Assembly: GCA_020632875.1 (NCBI GenBank)
Contig: JACKET010000008.1
Coordinates: 243,146 to 307,145 of the forward strand
Reading direction: 5' to 3'
Source of the DNA: Alphaproteobacteria bacterium
GTDB taxonomy: Bacteria; Myxococcota_A; UBA796; GCA-2862545
DNA: 64,000 nucleotides
Shown: one piece after another, positions 32,790-43,500 of the stretch
Layout: every line of letters starts with the position of its first letter
How positions within the stretch are numbered: the first letter of the stretch is position 1
The notes under the pieces: generated by a model
Database searches by the model: none
Seen by the model: the letters and a program-made list of their open reading frames with translations, nothing else
Told to the model about the DNA's origin: nothing
Translations under genes and position numbers: made by a program

Positions 32790-35700
32790 CTACGGCCGGA
32801 AGAACGCCGGCGTGAACGAGTGCCGCTCGACGGCCCCTTCGAGCACCTCTTCGACCGTGAAGCGCAGCGGGAGCGTCTCGTTGGCCAGCCACAGCTCGGC
32901 CTGGTCGGAGAAGTGCGGGCTGTCGACGAGCCCCGACTGACCGCCCGGGATGATGTTCCGCCCCTCGACCCCGTCCGGCCCGAGCGCGAAGACCATCCGC
33001 ATCACGGGACCGCTGCCGTGCCGGAACCGACGGCCGGACAGGCCCGGATTCGCGGCGTCGACACAGCGGTTGTCGCCGGGACGCGGGAACCAGTCGAGCG
33101 GGCGGCGCGGGTCGCCCGGCAGGACCTCGTCGGCGAGCGGGAGGGTCGTGGTGGTGATGGCGAACTGGTTGAACAGCGGGCCGAGCAGCGGGTCGTCGAC
33201 GTACGCCGAGACGAGCGAGGCGAACTCGACCTGGTGGCGCAGGCCCCAGATCCAGGCGTCCATGTCGGGCGTGCCGAAGCCCCCCTCGTCCCCGCCCTCG
33301 ATGGGGCTCTCGAGGAACGCGAGCGAGTCGAGCAGCGCGCGGACGAGGACCTCGTCGCTCTGTTCGATCTCGGGCGTCGCCTTGATGTCCCAGAACACGG
33401 ACTCGTTCGTGGTCGGGTCGAAGCTCGCGAGGTCGCGGGGGTTGCCCGGACCGCGGCCGTTCAGCATCCGGTCGAGGATCCGGAGCCGTCCAGCCGAGCC
33501 GCCGCCCTGGAACAGCCGCCCGGGGAAGCCCTCGTCGTCGATCGACAGGCGGATGGCGTCGGCGAGCCAGACGTTGAACAGCGTCGTCGCCACGGCGTCG
33601 TCGCGCTCGTCGTCCGTCACGGTCGGGTGGTAGAACGTCTCGACCCCGCTGGCGGCCTCGTATCCACGGCCCGCCCACGCGCTCAGCCGGTCGTAGACCT
33701 CGTCGATCCGGGCCTGCTGGCTCGTGTAGGCCGCGAGGAGCCTCTCCTCGCTGGACCCCGGGTCGGGCGCCGTCACGGCGCGAGCGTGGTCGATGGCCGC
33801 GAGGAAGTGGTGGAGCTGGTGGCTGCCGATGGCCGACCGGTGGCCGTTCTGGATCGCCTGCATCGCGGGGATGTCGGCCGCGCCCGCGTCGACGGCCGCC
33901 TGGAGGCCCGAGCGGATGGTCTCGGCGCGGTACCCGTCGTCCCACGGGCCGCCGATGTGCCAGTCGTCGTCGAACAGGTCGCCGTCGCTCTCGAGCCCGC
34001 CCGGGTCCTGGTTCGCCGTGAAGACGAAGCCGTTCGCCGGCGTGAACGTGTGCGGGTACTCCTCGAACGGGATGATGCAGCGATAGGGGTCGGGATCCCC
34101 TTCGATCCCCGTGAAGTCGGGGTTCGTGGGCGTGGTGAAGCCGCCGTACGTCGTGCCGTCGAGCAGCATGGTCGGGTCGGCGCCGTCGATCCAGGTGCCG
34201 TCGGGGCTGCGCGGCAGGTACTGCCGGCAGGGCACCATCTCGTAGCCCGTGTAGAACACGTCTCCGCGGCCGTCGGCGGCCACGAGGTTCTGCGACAGGG
34301 CCTGGGACTTGCGCGTCGCTTCGTGGACCTGCACCACGTCGTCCGAGTGGCCGATCTCGTCGTACAGCAGGAACAGGTTGCCCGGGTCGAGCCCGGTGAA
34401 GTCGAAGCTGATCGCCGAGATCGTGCCGTCGCCGTCGAGGTCGGACGGCACGACCCAGTTGCCCGCCAGGTTGAGCAGCGTCTCGCCCGCCGCGAGGACC
34501 TCGTCGGGGCTGGCGTCGCGGCCTTCGATGTCGGTGATCCACCGCCCGTCGAACGTCGTGTAGCGCGCCCAGGTCTCGGTGCGCCCGACGCTGTCGAGCG
34601 CGGGGACGTCGGCGATGGCGTACGTCTCCTCGAAGGGCTGGAGCGGCTTCCACTCGCCCTGGAAGAAGCTGGCGGACGGCTTGCCGTCGGCATCGAGCTG
34701 GAGCGCTTCGGCGTACCAGTCGGTGATGTCGCCCGAGTGCTGGGTGCTCGACCACGCGACCTTGCCGTTCGTGCCCGCGCCGACCACGGGCATGCCGACG
34801 AGCAGCAGGCCCGCGAGGTGCGTGTCGCCGCCGCCGAGGTGCTCGGTGTCGAGGCCGATCTGGTACATCAGCGCGGGGATGTCGAGCTCGAGGTGCCCGT
34901 CGCCAGCCATGAGCGCGCGCCCGTCGGCCGTGAAGTCGCCGCCCACGGCCCACGCGTTGCTGCCCCAGCCCTCGCGGTGGTCGCGGCCGAGGCGGTCCTG
35001 CAGGCGGTCGGCGGTGCGCCGGGCGCGGCCGAGCATCGCGCGGTTCGCCCGCGCGGGACGGGTGAGGCGCCGGCCGTCGGGCACGGGCGCGCTGCGGTGG
35101 GTGCCGCTCTCGCCGAACGACGGTGCGCTGGGCACGTCGAACACGGGCGTCACGTCGCGCCAGAACTCCTCGGCCCCGGCCTGGCGGAGGTCGGCGAGGG
35201 GCTCGCCGTCGAAGAGCCCGTCGAGGCGGAGAAAGTCGTCGGTGCGCCCGATGTCCTCGGTCTCGTAGCCGAGGCGGTACGCGATGGTGCCGCCGATGGC
35301 CGCCACGTCGCGGAGGGTCCACGGGACGAGCAGATCGGCCGGGTCTTCGGCGCCCACGAGCGGCCCGGCGAACTCGTACTCCGACGGCGGCGGGAGCTCG
35401 CCGCGCTTCACGGCGTCGATGTAGTCGTTGAACCCGTCCGCGTAGGCCGTGTACCAGACGCGCTGGTCGTCGGTGAGCCCGTCGAGGAGCAGGTCGGTCA
35501 CGTAGGTCATGCCGAGGCCGCGGGACTCCTGGTCGGTCTGCAGCACGACGTCGCCGAGCAGCTCGGAGAGCCGGCCCTGAGAGAGACGCCGCACGAGGTC
35601 CATGCTGAAGTACCGGTCGCGCGCGACGACGAAGCCCTGCACCCGGTAGAGATCCTCGCGATCCTCGGCGTAGATGTGGGGGATCCCGGCCTCGGTGTAC

Positions 35701-35834
35701 ACGACGTGGGCCGGGCGGCGCAGCCCGCTGACCGTGTACTGCTCGGTCTCCTCCACGCCGAGGAGCGGCGAGGGCTGCGGCGGCTCGATCGGCTCCTTGC
35801 AGCCGAGGAACGCGAGAAGGACGGGCCAGGACAT
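32790..35834 (-). CDS. Penicillin acylase family lipoprotein (Ntn hydrolase)
   Basis: A 1014-residue protein from ATG 35834 (GGAGG 5 bases upstream). The signal MSWPVLLAFLGC has a lipobox Cys12. The alpha subunit region (about 40-250) contains GIPHIYAEDREDLYRVQGF, typical of the family. Autoprocessing should occur before the nucleophile Ser in GWGSNAWAVGG near residue 300. The beta subunit has GDGHLELDIPALMYQIGL, VGAGTNGKVAWS and NHR/NGHRSAIGSHQ segments. These enzymes hydrolyse amide bonds of beta-lactams, acyl-homoserine lactones or cyclic lipopeptides; the substrate cannot be told here. Quorum quenching is one possibility. Lipid anchoring is unusual for the family. Confidence 0.9.
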   Translation of the reverse strand: MSWPVLLAFLGCKEPIEPPQPSPLLGVEETEQYTVSGLRRPAHVVYTEAGIPHIYAEDREDLYRVQGFVVARDRYFSMDLVRRLSQGRLSELLGDVVLQTDQESRGLGMTYVTDLLLDGLTDDQRVWYTAYADGFNDYIDAVKRGELPPPSEYEFAGPLVGAEDPADLLVPWTLRDVAAIGGTIAYRLGYETEDIGRTDDFLRLDGLFDGEPLADLRQAGAEEFWRDVTPVFDVPSAPSFGESGTHRSAPVPDGRRLTRPARANRAMLGRARRTADRLQDRLGRDHREGWGSNAWAVGGDFTADGRALMAGDGHLELDIPALMYQIGLDTEHLGGGDTHLAGLLLVGMPVVGAGTNGKVAWSSTQHSGDITDWYAEALQLDADGKPSASFFQGEWKPLQPFEETYAIADVPALDSVGRTETWARYTTFDGRWITDIEGRDASPDEVLAAGETLLNLAGNWVVPSDLDGDGTISAISFDFTGLDPGNLFLLYDEIGHSDDVVQVHEATRKSQALSQNLVAADGRGDVFYTGYEMVPCRQYLPRSPDGTWIDGADPTMLLDGTTYGGFTTPTNPDFTGIEGDPDPYRCIIPFEEYPHTFTPANGFVFTANQDPGGLESDGDLFDDDWHIGGPWDDGYRAETIRSGLQAAVDAGAADIPAMQAIQNGHRSAIGSHQLHHFLAAIDHARAVTAPDPGSSEERLLAAYTSQQARIDEVYDRLSAWAGRGYEAASGVETFYHPTVTDDERDDAVATTLFNVWLADAIRLSIDDEGFPGRLFQGGGSAGRLRILDRMLNGRGPGNPRDLASFDPTTNESVFWDIKATPEIEQSDEVLVRALLDSLAFLESPIEGGDEGGFGTPDMDAWIWGLRHQVEFASLVSAYVDDPLLGPLFNQFAITTTTLPLADEVLPGDPRRPLDWFPRPGDNRCVDAANPGLSGRRFRHGSGPVMRMVFALGPDGVEGRNIIPGGQSGLVDSPHFSDQAELWLANETLPLRFTVEEVLEGAVERHSFTPAFFRP

Positions 35835-35883
35835 GCAGACCTCCGAGCCGGCTCCGTATCCGATCCCGGGATACCTCGCGCCC

Positions 35884-36261
35884 ATGGACGAACGCACCCC
35901 CTACGAACGGCTCGGCGGCGACGCCGAGGTGCGCGCGCTGGTCGATCGCTTCTACGACGCGATGGACGTGCGCCCCGACGCCGCCGCGATCCGCGCGATG
36001 CACCCGGCCGATCTGACGGGCTCCCGCGAGAAGCTCCACGAGTTCCTGTCCGGCTGGATGGGCGGCCCGCCGCTGTACGTCGAGAAGCACGGGCACCCGA
36101 TGCTGCGCCGACGCCACTTCCCCTTCCCCGTCGACGCCGCCGCGGCCGACGCGTGGATGGCCTGCATGGTCGAGGCGCTCGAGCCGGTGCCCGACGTGCA
36201 GCTGCGCGAGTGGCTGGCGACGGCGTTCCGCCGGGTCGCCGACCACATGCGCAACCGCTGA
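35884..36261 (+). CDS. Truncated haemoglobin, group II
   Basis: A 125-residue protein from ATG 35884. The group II signature PYERLGGDAEVRALVDRFYDAM starts at residue 6 and carries the B9-B10 Phe-Tyr pair. The proximal histidine lies in HPMLRRRHFPFPV near residue 77, and the G8 Trp is in AWMACMVEAL. These small globins bind O2 or NO and may feed a monooxygenase or detoxify NO. It is divergent from the penicillin acylase gene with about 49 bases between the starts. Confidence 0.88.
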   Translation: MDERTPYERLGGDAEVRALVDRFYDAMDVRPDAAAIRAMHPADLTGSREKLHEFLSGWMGGPPLYVEKHGHPMLRRRHFPFPVDAAAADAWMACMVEALEPVPDVQLREWLATAFRRVADHMRNR

Positions 36262-36352
36262 ATCGCTACAGATCTGCTCCAGACCCGCTCTCCGCTCCCG
36301 CAGCCGCACTACCCACACCGCGTGGCGTCCCGTCGCCACTCGGGGAGGAAGG

Positions 36353-37390
36353 ATGTGGTTCTCGTGGCTCGTGGGGTGTTCCGGTGGGCTCGCCGCGGAC
36401 ATGCAGGGTGTCGACGGCGTGCGTGTCGTGGTGCCCGCGGATGCCGAGGCGTGGAGCGACGCCGACGTGTCCCGCATCGAAGACGCCCTGACCCGAGCGA
36501 ACCCCGAGAGCACCGCGCGCGCGGCCGGGTGGAACGGGTCGGGTGACGCGACGACCATGACGGTGCGGCTCGAGCTGCGCTCCCCGCCCGCGGAGACCGT
36601 CCGCCTCGTCGCTGAGCAGCGGGTGCGCTTCATGCGCGACGGCATCGCGGCCGACGAGGGGCTCGACTGGACCCTGACCGCGACCCCCGATGGCCGGGCG
36701 GTGGACCTCGTGTCCGTGCTCCGGTCCCCCGAGGGCGCCCTCGCCAGCATCGGCCGGTACTACGCGGGCCCGGACGGCACGGTGGTCGAGCTCGACTGTT
36801 CCTGCGCCCTGACCGAAGGCTGCCCGACACGCCTCGACGAGCCGTGGACGTTCTGCGCGCTGGATTCCCCACCGGCGGACGCCATCCACGTCGACGCCAT
36901 CATCGCCGCGCCTTCGGAGCCGCTCGCCGAGACGGTGGCAGGCGTGCTGTCGCTCGAGATCCCACCGAACCTCCGGAGGGTCGAAGACCGCTACGGCCGC
37001 GACCGCACCGACGTGTTCCGCGTGGCGCGCCTGGATGCGAGCTCGACGACGATGTACCAGAGCCGCCTGAATCCCCTGCTGGTGATGGGCCTCGCGCTCC
37101 GCGACCGGACGTGGTGCCAGCGCACCCCGTGCCAGATGGAGGACGTGGAGTCCGACGTGGTCACGCAGATGTTCGGGATCACGACACCGCTCACCGGGGC
37201 CCCCGAGATCCGCAAGGAGACCGTCGTCCATCAGGGGATCGAGCGTCGGGTGCTCACGATGCACTTCCCGATGACGACGTTCTCGAAGTCCGTCCTGTGG
37301 GAGGAGGATGGCGCCATCCGCGAGGTCTCGTGCACGGCGATCGGCGCCGCCGTGGGCCTGGTGGCGGAGACCTGCGCGCTCGCCGACTGA
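36353..37390 (+). CDS. Secreted lipoprotein of unknown function
   Basis: A 345-residue protein with GGGAGG before ATG 36353. The extremely short signal MWFSWLVGCSGG has a lipobox Cys9. The rest is an alpha/beta protein with two cysteine pairs (DCSCALTEGC near 147 and CQRTPC near 253) likely forming disulfides in the periplasm or outside. A strand-rich region FSKSVLWEEDGAIREVSC lies near the end. No domain is recognised. Its start lies 91 bases after the globin stop. Confidence 0.65.
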   Translation: MWFSWLVGCSGGLAADMQGVDGVRVVVPADAEAWSDADVSRIEDALTRANPESTARAAGWNGSGDATTMTVRLELRSPPAETVRLVAEQRVRFMRDGIAADEGLDWTLTATPDGRAVDLVSVLRSPEGALASIGRYYAGPDGTVVELDCSCALTEGCPTRLDEPWTFCALDSPPADAIHVDAIIAAPSEPLAETVAGVLSLEIPPNLRRVEDRYGRDRTDVFRVARLDASSTTMYQSRLNPLLVMGLALRDRTWCQRTPCQMEDVESDVVTQMFGITTPLTGAPEIRKETVVHQGIERRVLTMHFPMTTFSKSVLWEEDGAIREVSCTAIGAAVGLVAETCALAD

Positions 37391-37399
37391 TCCGGGACC

Positions 37400-38422
37400 C
37401 TACGCCTTGTCGGCCCGCTTCGCCGCGATGGCCTTCAGCGCGGCCGGCACGTCGGATGCCTGGCCCTGGTCGACCGGGCGACGGCCGTGCGCGTACTCCG
37501 CCCGCTCGCGGATCTGCTCGCAGAGCCACGTCATCGCGCCCGCGTACTCGCGCACCTGGTTCTCGCCGCGCAGCGTGAAGAGCCGCACCCACTCGCGCCG
37601 GGTGAGCACCTGCACGTCGAGCGCGTCGGCATCGCCGTCTTCGGTGGCTTCGCGTCGCGGGAACCAGTCGACACGCAGGACCTCCCCGAGGTCGAGGTCG
37701 TGATCGCCGCACTGCAGCCGGTCGATCGACATCTCGAGGTCGGTGTGGGCGACGAACGGCGGCATGCCGGCCATCACGCGCACCTTCATCCCGTGGTGGT
37801 CCATCTCGGCCTTCATGGGCTGGGACCGACGGTGGTACAGGTGCTGCCAGCGCGCCTCGGCGTCCAACCGGCGCACGTCGAACTCGGTGACGGCACGCAG
37901 TATGGGGTCGTGCTCCCACGCGTACCAGTCGGCCACGGGCCGTTGGTCCTCGAGCGGTGCACCGGTCACCCGCGCGAGCTCCTGGGCGAACCACGTCAGC
38001 GTGGACGGACGCCACGCACCCTCGACGTCCATCCGGGTCTCGAGGACCAGTCGCTTCCCCACCCACACCTTGCACGTGCGCCCGAGGGGCCCGTGCACGC
38101 GGATCCGCTCCGGCGCCCCGTCGCGTTCGGGACGGGGCGGCAGCAGCGAGAGCCCGTTCGCACCGACGCGCGCGAGCCGGAAGTCGAGCGGTGCCTGGAA
38201 GACCCACACCCACAGGGCGATCAGCAGGGGCAGGACGGCGAGCCACACCACGGCCCCGACCCCGAGCGTCAGCACGGTCGCGGCGAGCCCGAACAGCAGC
38301 AGGAAGGCCGTGGCCACCCCCGCGAGGGCCGGACGCATCGATTGGCCCGGTACCCACAGCGTGAGGTTCTCGCCATCCGAGGCGACGGTCTTCCGGAGGG
38401 GCTCGGGAACGGGCGACGACAC
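37400..38422 (-). CDS. Membrane protein with PH-like cytoplasmic domain
   Basis: A 340-residue protein with two adjacent membrane helices (about 31-75) followed by a long soluble part: beta-rich (ARVGANGLSLLPP, then VWVGKRLVLETRMDV) and then helical. It shares layout with the two small proteins at 20684-21713: paired helices, a beta domain and a C-terminal segment giving WLCEQIRERAE. It is convergent with the lipoprotein gene, 9 bases apart. Function unknown. Confidence 0.65.
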   Translation of the reverse strand: MSSPVPEPLRKTVASDGENLTLWVPGQSMRPALAGVATAFLLLFGLAATVLTLGVGAVVWLAVLPLLIALWVWVFQAPLDFRLARVGANGLSLLPPRPERDGAPERIRVHGPLGRTCKVWVGKRLVLETRMDVEGAWRPSTLTWFAQELARVTGAPLEDQRPVADWYAWEHDPILRAVTEFDVRRLDAEARWQHLYHRRSQPMKAEMDHHGMKVRVMAGMPPFVAHTDLEMSIDRLQCGDHDLDLGEVLRVDWFPRREATEDGDADALDVQVLTRREWVRLFTLRGENQVREYAGAMTWLCEQIRERAEYAHGRRPVDQGQASDVPAALKAIAAKRADKA

Positions 38423-38591
38423 GACTCCGTACTAACCTTGACCAGCCCGACCCCCATCGATACGCCCTCCACGGGTCGGGAGGCGCGCACGCCGCGCGCA
38501 ACTGGCGACCCGCGAATCCACTGTCGTTCGGTGGTTCGGAACCCCAAGGCGGCCCGTCATGGTCTGACGGACGACCGCCACGGAGCACACC

Positions 38592-40409
38592 ATGGAAGAG
38601 AAGGAAGAAGGCTTCGGGCGCGATGATTTCGCGTCGGAGGAAGAGTACCGCCTGTACTGTCTGCGGCACTCCACGGCCCACGTCATGGCGCAGGCCGTGC
38701 AGAGGCTCCACCCCGCCGCGCGCCTGGCCATCGGCCCGCCCGTGCAGGACGGCTTCTACTACGACATCGAGATCCCCGGCGTGACGCTCTCCGAAGACGA
38801 TCTGCCCGCCATCGAGGCGGAGATGAAGAAGATCGTCAAGGAGAACCAGCCGTTCGAGCTCGAAGAGGTCGACCGCGACGCGCTGCGCGCCGATCTGGTC
38901 GGGTCCGACCAGCCGTACAAGGTCGAGATGCTCGACGGGTTCGAGGGCAAGATCACGGTCTGCCGCAACCCGAGCAAGAAGACCGGCGAGACGTGGTCCG
39001 ACATGTGCCGCGGCCCGCACGTCATGCGCACCGGCCAGTGCAAGCACTTCAAGCTGCTCAAGATCGCCGGGGCCTACTGGCGCGGCGATGCGAGCAAGCC
39101 CCAGCTCCAGCGGCTCTACGGCACCGTGTGGCCGACGAGCGAGCAGCTCCAGCAGTACATCTTCCGGCTCGAAGAGGCCAAGAAGCGCGACCATCGCAAG
39201 CTCGGCCAGCAGCTCGACCTGTTCATGTTCCACGACTGGGCGCCAGGCGCTCCGTTCTGGCTGCCGAACGGCGAGGTGCTGTACCACGTGCTCGCCGACC
39301 GCATGCGCCGCCTGCTGCTCGACGAGGGCTACGTCGCGGTCCGCACGCCGCTGTTGTTCGACAAGAAGCTCTTCGAGACCAGCGGCCACTGGGACCACTA
39401 CCAGGAGAACCTCTTCCACTTCGCCGACGGGCACTTCCACGAAGGCGCCGAGGGCGAGGACCACGAGCACAAGATCATCGGGCTCAAGCCGATGAACTGC
39501 CCGAGCCACATGCTCATCTTCGGGAGCCGCAAGCGCTCGTACCGCGAGCTGCCCATGCGCATCCACGACCAGGGCGTGCTCCACCGCAACGAGCTGTCCG
39601 GCGCGCTGTCGGGGCTCACCCGCGTGCGGCAGTTCAGCCAGGACGACGCGCACATCTTCTGCGCCGAAGAGCAGATCGCCGACGAGGTCGAGAAGCTCCT
39701 CGAGCTCGTCGATCGGGTGTACGGCGCCTTCGACATGGAGGTGAAGATCCACCTGTCGACGCGTCCCGCCGAGAAGCTCGGCGACGACGAGCTGTGGGAC
39801 CGCGCCGAGGCGGCCCTCGAGGTCGCGCTCAAGCGCCGGGGCATCGACTACGGCGTGAAGCCGGGCGACGGCGCCTTCTACGGCCCGAAGATCGACTTCG
39901 ACGTGTTCGACGCGCTCGGGCGCGGGCACCAGTGCGCCACGGTCCAGCTCGACTTCCAGCTCCCCCGCCGGTTCGAGCTCTCGTACGTGGGTGCCGACAA
40001 CGCGCTGCACACGCCCGTCGTCATCCACCGCGCGATCGTGGGGTCGTTCGAGCGCTTCATCGGCGTGCTGATCGAGCACTACGCCGGGAACTTCCCGGTG
40101 TGGCTGGCGCCCGAGCAGGTGCGCGTGATGACGGTGTCCGAGAAGAGCGTGCCGTACGGGCGCGAGGTCCTCGCGACGCTCCAGGCCGCCGGCCTGCGCG
40201 CCACGTTCGACGACGGCGACGAGAAGATCGGGTACAAGATCCGCGAGGGTCACGGGCGAAAGGTGCCGTACATGCTCGTCATCGGCGAGCAGGAGGCCGC
40301 GGACGGCACGGTGAACGTGCGGTCGCGCGACGACGACTCCGAGCGTCCGACCATCCCGCTCGCGGCGTTCCTCGAGCGCGTGACCGGCGAGGCGAAGGTC
40401 CCGTTCTAG
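38592..40409 (+). CDS. thrS: Threonyl-tRNA synthetase lacking TGS domain
   Basis: A 605-residue class II synthetase from ATG 38592 (GGAG upstream). The editing domain comes early: RHSTAHVMAQ holds H26 and H30, and later CRGPHV supplies the Cys and His of that domain. The catalytic domain shows PMNCPSHMLIF (zinc Cys), ELSGALSGLTRVRQFSQDDAH (motif 2) and NALHTPVVIHRAIVGSFERF (motif 3), followed by the anticodon-binding domain (MTVSEKS to the end). Most bacterial ThrS have a 60-residue TGS domain before the editing domain; here the protein starts only about 25 residues before HxxxH. It charges tRNA-Thr in the cytoplasm. Confidence 0.93.
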   Translation: MEEKEEGFGRDDFASEEEYRLYCLRHSTAHVMAQAVQRLHPAARLAIGPPVQDGFYYDIEIPGVTLSEDDLPAIEAEMKKIVKENQPFELEEVDRDALRADLVGSDQPYKVEMLDGFEGKITVCRNPSKKTGETWSDMCRGPHVMRTGQCKHFKLLKIAGAYWRGDASKPQLQRLYGTVWPTSEQLQQYIFRLEEAKKRDHRKLGQQLDLFMFHDWAPGAPFWLPNGEVLYHVLADRMRRLLLDEGYVAVRTPLLFDKKLFETSGHWDHYQENLFHFADGHFHEGAEGEDHEHKIIGLKPMNCPSHMLIFGSRKRSYRELPMRIHDQGVLHRNELSGALSGLTRVRQFSQDDAHIFCAEEQIADEVEKLLELVDRVYGAFDMEVKIHLSTRPAEKLGDDELWDRAEAALEVALKRRGIDYGVKPGDGAFYGPKIDFDVFDALGRGHQCATVQLDFQLPRRFELSYVGADNALHTPVVIHRAIVGSFERFIGVLIEHYAGNFPVWLAPEQVRVMTVSEKSVPYGREVLATLQAAGLRATFDDGDEKIGYKIREGHGRKVPYMLVIGEQEAADGTVNVRSRDDDSERPTIPLAAFLERVTGEAKVPF

Positions 40410-40440
40410 AGCCGTGAACCGCTGCCGCGGCTCACGCCTC
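40409..40440 (+). terminator. Imperfect hairpin after thrS
   Basis: GAGcCGTGAaCCGC, loop TGCC, GCGGcTCACGcCTC: a 12-pair stem with two single mismatches beginning at the thrS stop codon. No T-run follows, as is common in GC-rich genomes. It probably marks the 3' end of the thrS transcript. Confidence 0.55.
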
Positions 40441-40464
40441 CAGACACCCCTTGGTTCGCCGGTC

Positions 40465-40489
40465 TCCGGGCGTGACTGTCCCGCCCGGA
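40465..40489. terminator. Perfect 8-bp hairpin between convergent genes
   Basis: TCCGGGCG (40465-40472), a 9-base loop and CGCCCGGA (40482-40489). It lies between thrS and the convergent lipoprotein gene ending at 40512, so it could serve either transcript. Confidence 0.5.
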
Positions 40490-40511
40490 CCCTCCGGCGA
40501 ACAACGCTGCG

Positions 40512-43500
40512 CTACGGCAGCGGCGGCACCCGCACGACCGGCGGGTGCGCGAACAGGACCAGCAGCTCGGGCGGCACGTCGGCCGTGATCCACATCCGGT
40601 ACTCGACGTGCTGCCCGGCCCAGTCCGGCGCGGACGGCGTGAACTGCGAGCCGATGAGCGGCGTCACGAGGTCGGCGAGCCCGGAGCCCCCGGTGCGCTG
40701 GCCGTCGTGCCACGGCGGGTCGCCCCACAGCGTGCCGAGCGGCGCGATGAGCCCGTCGGGGCCCTCGTTGCGCAGTGACAGCATGCCCATCGACGCCCGG
40801 CGCGACAGGTCGACCGCGACCTGCACGCGGCTGCCGTCGTCGCACTGGACCGCGAACCAGCCGTCCGTCGTGACGGGGTTCCACGCCTCGAGGCCGTCGG
40901 GCACGTCGCGCGTGCGCACCGTGCCGGCGTACGACTGCCACGAGATCGCGTCGATGCCGCCAGGGCAGACGAGCGGCGACAGCGCGACGGACAGCAGGTC
41001 TTCGGCGTCTTCGGGCGCCGCGAGCGTGGCTTCGACCTCGAGCACGAGGCCCGGGAACTCGGCGATCTTCGAGAGCGACCGGCGCACGGTCGTGGCACCC
41101 GAGCACGTGGGCATCAGCCAGAGCTCGTTGCGCGTCGCGCGCAGCCCCCACGGGTCGAGCTCGCTGCCGATGGGCCCCCCGCTCGCCTGGCCAGAGCTGC
41201 CGCGGCACTCCGTCATCGGCGGGAGGAGGTTCGGCAGCTCGGGGACGTCCGCCGCCGTGAGGTTCCCGACCGCGTGGGTCGGGTCGCCGGGGTCGTAGCT
41301 CCACGTGAGCCGGGTCTCGGAGAGTGCCGGCGTGTCCATCAGCATCACGACGTTGATCACGTCTTCGTTCGCGAGCGGGTCGTAGTGGCTGAACCACGCG
41401 CGGATGGGCTGCGGCGTGCCGGACCGGTCGATGATCAGGCCGTTCTCGCCCTCCCACACGCCGTTCGGCAGCCGGAGCTGGAACGGGATGGGCGTGGGGC
41501 CCGACGCGTCGAAGGGGTTCACGACGGTGAGGTCCCACAGGGGCAGCGGGTCGGACTGCTCGGCGAGATCCCACGCGGTGAGCGCGGCGGCGACGGCCTC
41601 GTCGGCGTACAGCGTCGCGCTGGCCTCGCGGTCGGGGTGCAGGCTCGGGGCGGCGAGCCCGAAGTTCGTCGTGGAGAGGGCCAGCAGCCGCGGCTCGAGC
41701 GCGGCTTCGAGGGCCACGTTCGTGTCGACGTCGCCGGCGCCCACGAACCGCGCGGCCCGCTCGTAGCGACGGGACTGCTCGATGCGCGTCCAGATCTCCT
41801 GGTTGAACGCCTTCTCGGCCCACGACGAGAACCCGTCGGCCACGCCGTCGGCCACGTCGCCCGGGAGGTCGACGTCGGCGAGCTGGCCGTGCGTCGCGAC
41901 GTAGTCGGCGATGGTCGTGTACTCGACGAACGGGAGGTCGGCGATGGCGTCGAGCTCCTTGTCGAAGTGCTCCCAGGAATCGCCGTCGGCGTCGAAGTGG
42001 ATGACGAGCAGCGTGTCTTGATCGTACCGGGCGTTGAGCTGCGACACCCACCCGCGCAGCCCGCCGTGGTCGAGCAGATCGGCGTGGTGGTAGACGGGGA
42101 TGCCGAGGATCGACGCGTCGGTGACGGGGTCGCCGAGCTCGAAGGGGTTGTAGGCGGCCGCCCCGTCGAGCCGGATGTCGTTGCGGGGACCGGTGAACCC
42201 GTTGGCGCCGTAGAACAGCGTGACCCAGTCGATGCCGCGGTCGGCGTACCGCTGGATGTCGTCGGGGGAGATCATGTTCTCCTGCGGCTGGACCCCGTCG
42301 ACGTAGCCGCCGAACACGTTCGTGTTGGAGTCCTTCGCGCGCTGGATGGACTCGACGAACTCCTCGTTCGTGTGGCTCGCCATGGCGCCGTTGTTCCAGC
42401 TCATCAGGCGGACCTGGTCGCGGCCCGACTCGACCCGGTCGCGGATGCGCGTCAGCACGTCGGGGCTGTAGGACGCGGCCCAGTCGTCGGTCGTGAACGC
42501 GTTGTCGGAGTCCCAGTCGGCGCGGACCTGGGGGTGCTCGTCGAGCCAGTCGAGGATGGACCGGATGATGCGGATGTCGCGTCCGAAGCCGTCTTCGTCG
42601 TTCGTGTCGCCCCGGTACGAGTGGTAGTAGTTCATGTGGAACGACAGGGCGACGTGCACCGTGCCGTTCGCGGGGGGCGGCGCCTCGTCGCCCCGGCCCG
42701 GGACGAGCGTGTAGACGTCGCCGCCGCGGATGATGCCGACGTTGCCCTCGACGCCGACCGCGGGCGCCTCGGGAGCGACCTGGCTCCAGTCGTCGCCCTC
42801 GAGCCGCCACAGGCCGCGGGAGGCCGACGCCACCGAGAGCCCCGTGCCCGACCACTCGAGATCGACCACGTCGGTGGGCCCGTAGAGCGGGGTCCACGTG
42901 GCGCCGTCGAGGCGGACGACGCCGTGGTCCATCGTGCCGACGTAGAGCGTGCCGTCGTCGGCGAGCGTGACGGACGTGGGGTGGCGGCTCGGGAAGTCGC
43001 CGTCGGCGTCGTCGAACGTGAGGCCGCTCGACCGCGAGAAGAACACCCGGCCCGACAGCAGGCCCGAGAACGAGCTCGGGATGAGCGATTCGGGGAGGAC
43101 CGAGACCCCCGCGACGAAGTCGCCACGGGCCGCGACGTCGGTGAAGACGAGGTTCGTGTTGCCGCTCGACGCCGTGTCGGCGAGCTCCCACGTCGCGCCT
43201 TCGTCGTTCGTGAAGTACAGCCCGCCGATCGCTGCGAGCCAGGTGACATCCTCGCCCTGCGCCATCGCGCGGGGGATGGGGCGCGCGCCCTGCCGGACGA
43301 TGTCGAGCGCGCTCGACCGCAGCCCGAGCACGGGCTCCCACACCCCGCTGTTCGCCCACGACCGGTAGAAGCCCTTGCCGAACACGTGCGCGAACAGCCA
43401 CTCGCGCGAGCCGTCGATGTGGCCGAGGAACGTGATCTCGCCGGGCGGGAGATCCCCGCGGGGCGCGAACTCGAACGGGCTCTGCGGTGAATCCCGCACG

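Noticed and set aside
32820..36491. 1223-residue plus-strand open frame
   Set aside because: It is antisense to the penicillin acylase gene, which has clear motifs, a lipobox and a ribosome site.
40414..41298. Plus-strand frame after thrS
   Set aside because: It is antisense to the large lipoprotein, begins inside a terminator hairpin and has Ser/Arg/Pro-rich shadow composition.
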